A stretch of 49,581 bases of DNA from Microbacterium sp. MYb72 (lineage in GTDB: Bacteria > Actinomycetota > Actinomycetes > Actinomycetales > Microbacteriaceae), in NCBI RefSeq assembly GCF_002979415.1, contig NZ_PCOT01000031.1, positions 1-49,581 of the forward strand, given 5' to 3'. The notes under the pieces are model-generated. The model made no database searches, was not told the origin of the DNA, and saw only the letters and a program-made list of their open reading frames with translations. The position numbers and the translations under genes were made by a program. Each line of letters begins with the position of its first letter. Within the stretch, counting starts at the first letter, position 1. Of this stretch, positions 44,592 to 49,581 are shown piece after piece.

Positions 44592-45616
44592 TTCTCGTCC
44601 TCCCAGTGCAGCGAGTCGATCGCGTCGAGCACGCGGTCGACGTCGGGCAGGTACCAGTGCTCCAGCTTGGGCGGCGCGTACGGGGTGTCGAAACCGGTGA
44701 CCCTGCGCACGGGGGCCTCCAGATACTCGAAGCAGCGCTCGAACACCCGCGCCTGGATCTCCGACGCGACGCTCACATAGCCCGGAGCCTCGGCGATCAC
44801 GACCGCGCGGCCCGTCGAACGCACGGCGGCGGTGACCGTCTCGTCGTCGAAGGGCGACAGCGAGCGCACGTCGACGACCTGCACGCTGCGCCCCTCGGCG
44901 GCGGCGACCTCGGCGACCTCCAGAGCCAGCGGCACCGAGGACCCGTAGGCGAGCAGGGTCACATCCGTGCCCTCGCGGGCGACGCGTGCGGTGCCGATCT
45001 CGGCGGTGACCGAGGTGTCGACCTCGCCCTTGGCCCAGTAGAGCTTCTTCGGCTCGAGGAAGATCACGGGATCGGGGGAGGCGATCGCGGCGCGCAGCAG
45101 CGAGTACGCGTCCTGCGGAGTCGATGGGCTGACGACCGTGAGGCCGGGGGTGTGCGCGTAGTACGCCTCCGACGAGTCGCAGTGGTGCTCGACCCCGCCG
45201 ATGCCGCCGCCGAACGGGATGCGGATGACCAACGGCATCCGCACCCCGCCCCGCGTGCGGTTGCCGAGCTTGGCGACGTGGCTGACGACCTGCTCGAACG
45301 CAGGAAGCGCGAAGGCGTCGAACTGCAGCTCGACCACGGGGCGCATGCCGTTCATCGCCATGCCGACCGCCGTGCCGACGATGCCCGACTCCGCGAGCGG
45401 TGTGTCGAAGCATCGGTCCTCGCCGAACCGGGCCGTGAGGCCGTCGGTGATGCGGAACACGCCTCCGAGGGCGCCGACGTCCTCCCCGAAGACGACGACC
45501 TCCGGATCCGCCTGGATCGCATCGGCGAGGGCGAGGTTGAGTGCGGCCGCCATGCTCATCGTGGCCACGGCGGGTGTCGACGCCTCTGTCCGGACGTCGT
45601 GCTCGGCGATGGTCAT
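44588..45616 (-). CDS. bkdB: 2-oxoacid dehydrogenase E1 beta
   Basis: A 342-residue E1-beta subunit with the transketolase-like pyrimidine domain (VFGEDVGALGGVFRITDGL) and C-terminal domain (GRAVVIAEAPGYVSVASEI). The conserved RCFDTPLAESGIVGTAVGMA and EHHCDSSEAYYAHTPGL motifs favour branched-chain oxoacid over pyruvate substrates. ATG 45616 overlaps the E1-alpha stop. Confidence 0.92.
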   Translation of the reverse strand: MTIAEHDVRTEASTPAVATMSMAAALNLALADAIQADPEVVVFGEDVGALGGVFRITDGLTARFGEDRCFDTPLAESGIVGTAVGMAMNGMRPVVELQFDAFALPAFEQVVSHVAKLGNRTRGGVRMPLVIRIPFGGGIGGVEHHCDSSEAYYAHTPGLTVVSPSTPQDAYSLLRAAIASPDPVIFLEPKKLYWAKGEVDTSVTAEIGTARVAREGTDVTLLAYGSSVPLALEVAEVAAAEGRSVQVVDVRSLSPFDDETVTAAVRSTGRAVVIAEAPGYVSVASEIQARVFERCFEYLEAPVRRVTGFDTPYAPPKLEHWYLPDVDRVLDAIDSLHWEDEK

Positions 45617-46716
45617 CGTGCGCCTCCTGAGGTCTCGGCGGGGGTCCGATCGATCTCTCCGCGGAGCAGCTGCCACTGCTCCTCGAGCTGCGGCGAGCGG
45701 GCCGCGGTCACGAAGCGGAAGAGGTCTTCGGGGTCGAGCTCGGCATCCGCGTTCAGCGCGTCGCGCATCGCCTGGGCGATCGTCTCGGCCCCGGCCGCGT
45801 ATTCGGCGTCGAGCGCCTCGTCGAGGACGCCGGAGGCCGTCAGGTGCGCGCGGAGGCGCGTGAGCGGATCCCTGGCCACCCAGGCCTGCACCTCGGCGCG
45901 CTCGCGGTAGCGGGTGTCGTCGTCGGCGTTGGTGTGCGCCTGCATCCGATACGTGTGGGCCTCGATGAGAGCCGGCCCTCCGCCGGTGCGTGCCCGTTCC
46001 ACGGCCTCTCCGAGCACCGCGAGGACCGCGGCGACGTCGTTGCCGTCGACGCGCTGCCCCGGCATGCCGTAGCCGATGGCCTTGTGCGCGAGGGAGGGGG
46101 CGGCGGTCTGGCGCGAGAGCGGCACCGAGATCGCGAACCCGTTGTTCTGGACGAAGAACACGACGGGCACATGGAAGACCGCGGCGAAGTTCATCGCCTC
46201 GTGGAAGTCGCCCTCGCTCGTGGCGCCGTCGCCGCAGAGTGCGACGACGACCGTGTCCTCGCCCCGCTGCTTCGCCGCATAGGCGAAGCCGACGGCGTGC
46301 AGGAGCTGCGTGGCGAGCGGGGTCGCCTGCGGGGCGACCCGATGGGTCTTCACGTCGTAGCCGGAGTGCCAGTCGCCCTTGAGCAGCACCAGGGCGTCGG
46401 CGGCGCTGACACCGCGCGCGATCACGGCGACGGAGTCGCGGTAGGTCGGGAACAGCCAGTCCGTCTCGGCGAGGGCGAGCGCGACCCCGATCTGGCAGGC
46501 CTCCTGCCCGTGCGACGACGGGTACACCGCGAGTCGCCCCTGCCGGACGAGGGCGCTGGCCTGGTCGTTGATCCGGCGGCCCTCGACGAGACCGCGGTAC
46601 GCGCGCAGCAGGCTGGCGGTGTCCGGCAGCGCGTAGTGGTCGTCGGCGACGACAGCGCCGTCCTGGTCGATCAGCTGCACCGCTTCTTCACGCGGGAGCA
46701 TGTCCGTGTCCTGCAT
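45613..46716 (-). CDS. bkdA: 2-oxoacid dehydrogenase E1 alpha
   Basis: A 367-residue E1-alpha subunit. The ThDP motif is LCGDGATSEGDFHEAMNFAA ... VQNNGFAISVP. EAHTYRMQAHTNADDDTRYR contains the usual phosphorylation-loop region. It is the first gene of the operon. ATG 46716 is preceded by AAGGAGG at a slightly long spacing of about 9. Divergent from the Lrp-family gene. Confidence 0.92.
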   Translation of the reverse strand: MQDTDMLPREEAVQLIDQDGAVVADDHYALPDTASLLRAYRGLVEGRRINDQASALVRQGRLAVYPSSHGQEACQIGVALALAETDWLFPTYRDSVAVIARGVSAADALVLLKGDWHSGYDVKTHRVAPQATPLATQLLHAVGFAYAAKQRGEDTVVVALCGDGATSEGDFHEAMNFAAVFHVPVVFFVQNNGFAISVPLSRQTAAPSLAHKAIGYGMPGQRVDGNDVAAVLAVLGEAVERARTGGGPALIEAHTYRMQAHTNADDDTRYRERAEVQAWVARDPLTRLRAHLTASGVLDEALDAEYAAGAETIAQAMRDALNADAELDPEDLFRFVTAARSPQLEEQWQLLRGEIDRTPAETSGGAR

Positions 46717-46867
46717 CCGTCCGCCCTCCTTGCCGAACTCGATGGGTCCAGCATGCGTCGCTCCGCGCACTCGTCCAAGATCTATCCGCGAATCCTGGAC
46801 GAATGGATGATGATTGTTGATTCAGGCATCGAAGTGTCAGAATTCATCGACAGAACGAAGGGGTGCC

Positions 46868-47305
46868 ATGATCACGCTCGACGACACCGATCACGCGATC
46901 CTCCGAGAGCTGCGTCAGGACGCCCGCGCCTCGATGACGGCGATCGCGGATGCCGTGCACATCTCCCGCGCCGGCGCCCACGCCCGCATCAAGAGGCTCA
47001 CCGAGGCCGGCGTCATCACGGGATACGCCGTGCGGACCGACCCCGTGCTGCTCGGTCACCACGCCAGCGCCTACGTCATGCTCGCGATCGAGCAGGCCAC
47101 CTGGCAGGACGTGAGCGCACGGCTGCGCGCGATCCCCGAGATCGAGCACATGGCGCTGGTCGGCGGGGACTTCGACGTCATCCTCCTGGTGCGCGCGAGT
47201 GATGCGCGAGACCTCCGCCGCATCGTGCTGGAGGACATCCAGGCGATCCCGTCGATCCGCTCGACGCGGACCACGCTGATCTTCGAGGACTTCACCAGGG
47301 CCTGA
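46868..47305 (+). CDS. Lrp/AsnC-family regulator, probable bkd regulator
   Basis: A 145-residue Lrp/AsnC protein: N-terminal HTH (MTAIADAVHISRAGAHARIKRL) and C-terminal RAM effector domain (VMLAIEQ, HMALVGGDFDVILLV). The 151-base divergent spacing to the E1-alpha gene, with AT-rich sequence (46800-46855), is the usual arrangement for a BkdR-like regulator sensing branched-chain amino acids. Start ATG 46868 (MITLDDTD) follows GAAGGGG. Confidence 0.88.
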   Translation: MITLDDTDHAILRELRQDARASMTAIADAVHISRAGAHARIKRLTEAGVITGYAVRTDPVLLGHHASAYVMLAIEQATWQDVSARLRAIPEIEHMALVGGDFDVILLVRASDARDLRRIVLEDIQAIPSIRSTRTTLIFEDFTRA

Positions 47306-47312
47306 GGGTCAC

Positions 47313-47326
47313 GGGAGGGTTCCCGC
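47313..47326 (+). terminator. Short hairpin after the Lrp gene
   Basis: CGGGA and TCCCG pair around a 4-base loop directly after the stop codon. Short and weak; listed for completeness. The rest of 47327-47449 contains only the leader of the aldehyde dehydrogenase gene. Confidence 0.25.
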
Positions 47327-47449
47327 GATCCCTTCGCACTCGGACATCACCGGCGCGCTCCGCGACAAGTCCGGCGGGCCGCGGCATCCGACAATGAAGG
47401 GGACCGGGGCCGTCCACCGGTCGAAGCCCCCGCTCGAAGGAGAGTCCTG

Positions 47450-48889
47450 ATGTCCGAATCCGCCGCATCCGCAGCCGCCGCGCTGCTCGACCGCATCCAG
47501 GCGCCGGAGGGCGCAGGACGAGAGATCCCGGACGCCGCGACGCGCGAGATCATCGGACGGGCCCCCGTCGACTCGATCGACGTCCTCGACGGCGCGATCG
47601 AACGTGCCAGGGCGGCACAGCCCGCCTGGGAGGCGCTCGGCCACGAGAAGCGGATCGAGCTGCTGCTCGCTGCGGCCGACGCGATCGACGCGAACGCGGA
47701 GGCTCTCGCCTACATCCTCTCGCGCGAGCAGGGCAAGCCGCTGAACGGACCGAACGCCCGGTTCGAGCTCGGAGCGTGCTCGGCGTGGCTGCGCACGAAC
47801 GCCGCCACGGTGCTGGAGTCGCAGGTGCTGGTCGACGACGAGAACCTGCACGCGGAGCTCGTGTACAAGGCGGCCGGGGTGGTCGGGGCGATCGGTCCGT
47901 GGAACTGGCCGCTCATGATCACGATCTGGCAGATCGGGCCGTCGCTGCGCATGGGCAACACGGTCGTCGCGAAGCCCAGCGAGTACACGCCGCTGAGCGT
48001 GCTCGCGATGCTCTCGGTCATGAACGAGGTCCTTCCGGCCGACGTCCTCATCGGCGTCTCCGGCGACCGCGAGGTCGGCTCCCGTCTCGCCTCGCATCCC
48101 GACGTCGCCAAGATCATGTTCACGGGCTCGACGGCCACGGGGCGCCGCATCATCGAGAGCTCGGCCGGCAACCTCGCCCGCCTCACGCTGGAGCTGGGCG
48201 GCAACGACGCCGGCATCGTGCTGCCGGGCACGGATGCCGCGGCCATCGCGCAGGACCTCTTCTGGGGAGCATTCATCAACACCGGCCAGACCTGTGCGGC
48301 GATGAAGCGCCTGTACGTGCACGACTCGGTGTACGACGACGTCGTGAACGCGCTGGGCGAGATCGCGGCGTCGGTCCCGATGGGCAACGGCCTCGACGAG
48401 GACAACGTCCTCGGACCGCTGCAGAACAGAGCGCAGTTCGACATCGTCTCGCGGCTCGTCGACGACGCGAAGGCGTCGGGGGCGCGGGTCGTCACGGGCG
48501 GCGAGGCCGCCCCGGAGCTGGGCGAGCTGTTCTACCGGCCGACCATCATCGCCGACATCTCGAACGACGCCGCCCTCGTGCAGGAGGAGCAGTTCGGACC
48601 GGCCCTGCCGATCATCCGCTACTCCGATGTCGACGAGGCGTTCGCCTGGGCGAACGCGGTCGACGTGGGCCTCGGCGCGTCCGTGTGGTCGAGCGACCCT
48701 GATGCCGCCCGCGAGGCGGCGACGCGCATGCAGTCCGGCACGGTGTGGATCAACTCGCACGGCGGGCTGCACCCGATGGTGCCGTTCGGCGGGGTGAAGA
48801 GCTCGGGCTACGGCCTCGAGTTCGGCGTCGAGGGACTCAAGTCGGTCGCGGTGACGCAGGTCGTCTCCGGCCCCGGACGGAAGGGCTGA
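47450..48889 (+). CDS. NAD(P)-dependent aldehyde dehydrogenase
   Basis: A 479-residue aldehyde dehydrogenase, paralogue of the one at 26246. Catalytic Glu in LTLELGGNDAGIV and Cys in GQTCAAMKRLYVHDS; cofactor loop FTGSTATGRR. ATG 47450 follows GAAGGAGAG. The next gene, a GMC oxidoreductase, begins 4 bases after its stop, so the two probably oxidise an alcohol to an acid in sequence (alcohol to aldehyde by GMC, aldehyde to acid here). The paralogue beside paaK lacks such a GMC neighbour. Confidence 0.9.
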   Translation: MSESAASAAAALLDRIQAPEGAGREIPDAATREIIGRAPVDSIDVLDGAIERARAAQPAWEALGHEKRIELLLAAADAIDANAEALAYILSREQGKPLNGPNARFELGACSAWLRTNAATVLESQVLVDDENLHAELVYKAAGVVGAIGPWNWPLMITIWQIGPSLRMGNTVVAKPSEYTPLSVLAMLSVMNEVLPADVLIGVSGDREVGSRLASHPDVAKIMFTGSTATGRRIIESSAGNLARLTLELGGNDAGIVLPGTDAAAIAQDLFWGAFINTGQTCAAMKRLYVHDSVYDDVVNALGEIAASVPMGNGLDEDNVLGPLQNRAQFDIVSRLVDDAKASGARVVTGGEAAPELGELFYRPTIIADISNDAALVQEEQFGPALPIIRYSDVDEAFAWANAVDVGLGASVWSSDPDAAREAATRMQSGTVWINSHGGLHPMVPFGGVKSSGYGLEFGVEGLKSVAVTQVVSGPGRKG

Positions 48890-48892
48890 GGC

Positions 48893-49581
48893 GTGCGGAC
48901 CGCGATCGTCGTCGGCGCCGGCACATCGGGCGCCATCGTCGCGCGACGGCTGGCCGATGCGGGCGTCGCCGTGACCCTGATCGAGGCGGGCGGCTACGAC
49001 ACCAACCCCGCGATCCACGACCCGTCCCGTGCGGGGGAGCTGTGGCACTCCGCCGAGGACTGGGACTTCTACACGGTTCCGCAGGAGCACGCGGCCGGCC
49101 GCCGACTGCATCTGCCTCGGGGCAAGGTGACGGGCGGATCGCACGCGCTGAACGCGATGATCTGGGTGCGGGGCGCGGCATCCGACTACGACGGATGGGA
49201 GCGCGACGGGGCGACCGGCTGGGGCTGGTCCGACGTGGAGCCGGTCTACGAGGCCATCGAGAACGACCTGCTCCCCGTGACCGACGACTACCCGCTGTCA
49301 CCGATCCAGGCGTCGATCATCGAGGCCGCCATGCAGGAGGGCCTGCCGCACAACCCGGACTACAACGCCGGCACCCTCGACGGCATCTCGCAGGAGCAGG
49401 TCACGATGCGCGACGGGCGCCGCGTGAACACGTGGATGGCCTATGCGCAGCCGATCGCCGACCGCCTCACGGTCGTCACCGGCCGTGAGGTGCACTCGGT
49501 CATCGTCGAAGACGGTCGGGCGCTGGGGGTCCGGCTCGGGGAGGGGGCGGATGCCGAGTGCGGCCAGTTCCTCCGCCGGCC
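48893..49581 (+). CDS. GMC-family FAD oxidoreductase, cut by window end
   Basis: The first 229 codons of a GMC oxidoreductase. GTG 48893 opens with MRTAIVVGAGTSGAIVARRL, the FAD-binding motif; GSHALNAMIWVRGAASDYDGW and the glycine-rich motifs are kept. The rest lies outside the window. It shares layout with the GMC gene at 34969-36501 but is only distantly similar. Co-transcribed with the upstream aldehyde dehydrogenase. Confidence 0.88.
   Translation, partial: MRTAIVVGAGTSGAIVARRLADAGVAVTLIEAGGYDTNPAIHDPSRAGELWHSAEDWDFYTVPQEHAAGRRLHLPRGKVTGGSHALNAMIWVRGAASDYDGWERDGATGWGWSDVEPVYEAIENDLLPVTDDYPLSPIQASIIEAAMQEGLPHNPDYNAGTLDGISQEQVTMRDGRRVNTWMAYAQPIADRLTVVTGREVHSVIVEDGRALGVRLGEGADAECGQFLRR

Overview
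The window is 49.6 kb of uniformly high-GC, densely packed DNA with short intergenic gaps, many GTG starts and many ATGA/GTGA stop-start overlaps. Gene content (complete phenylacetate catabolism, actinobacterial-type DhaK-DhaL-DhaM with a full enzyme I, BkdABC, a LigB-like ATP-dependent ligase, a mycobacterial-style ATP-grasp/alpha-E/transglutaminase operon) and codon style point to an actinobacterium of the Micrococcales, most likely Microbacteriaceae and plausibly Microbacterium. That placement is inference; no rRNA gene is present.

Layout. 1-3.5 kb: a small VOC protein, two repeat-rich intergenic stretches, a hypothetical protein and a ThDP-dependent enzyme carrying an in-frame minisatellite. 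3.7-8.5 kb: a peptide-ligase-type operon (circularly permuted ATP-grasp, alpha-E, transglutaminase), then a convergent class II glutamine amidotransferase and a phosphoribosyltransferase. 8.5-15.4 kb: ATP-dependent DNA ligase, then a 133-residue unknown protein coupled to a 1595-residue DUF4132 protein.

15.4-33.8 kb: the complete phenylacetyl-CoA (paa) pathway in blocks: paaABCDE-paaG (minus), paaK (minus), an aldehyde dehydrogenase (plus), paaJ-paaF-paaH-paaZ-paaI (minus) and divergent paaR (plus). PaaK makes phenylacetyl-CoA, PaaABCDE epoxidises it, PaaG isomerises it to the oxepin, PaaZ opens and oxidises the ring, and PaaJ/F/H carry out the beta-oxidation steps; PaaI is the safety thioesterase. 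Two matching PaaR-type operators lie in front of paaA and between paaJ and paaR. The cluster is split by a small hypothetical gene, a recQ helicase gene and a strikingly lower-GC AIPR-family gene (predicted anti-phage abortive-infection/nuclease protein), which looks horizontally acquired.

33.8-41.7 kb: an AraC regulator with a GMC oxidoreductase, then an IclR regulator divergent from the PTS-dependent dihydroxyacetone kinase operon dhaKLM, whose DhaM is fused to HPr and a complete enzyme I. 41.8-49.6 kb: a lipoprotein, the branched-chain 2-oxoacid dehydrogenase operon (E1alpha-E1beta-E2, no E3) with a divergent Lrp/AsnC regulator, and a second aldehyde dehydrogenase coupled to a second GMC oxidoreductase cut by the window end.

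The most interesting items are the solitary AIPR gene in the paa cluster, the ATP-grasp/alpha-E/transglutaminase operon with a GlnR-like box in front of it, the DUF4132 two-gene unit, the repeat systems at 1-1.6 kb, and an unexplained 19-bp inverted repeat between the hypothetical gene and the paaA promoter.
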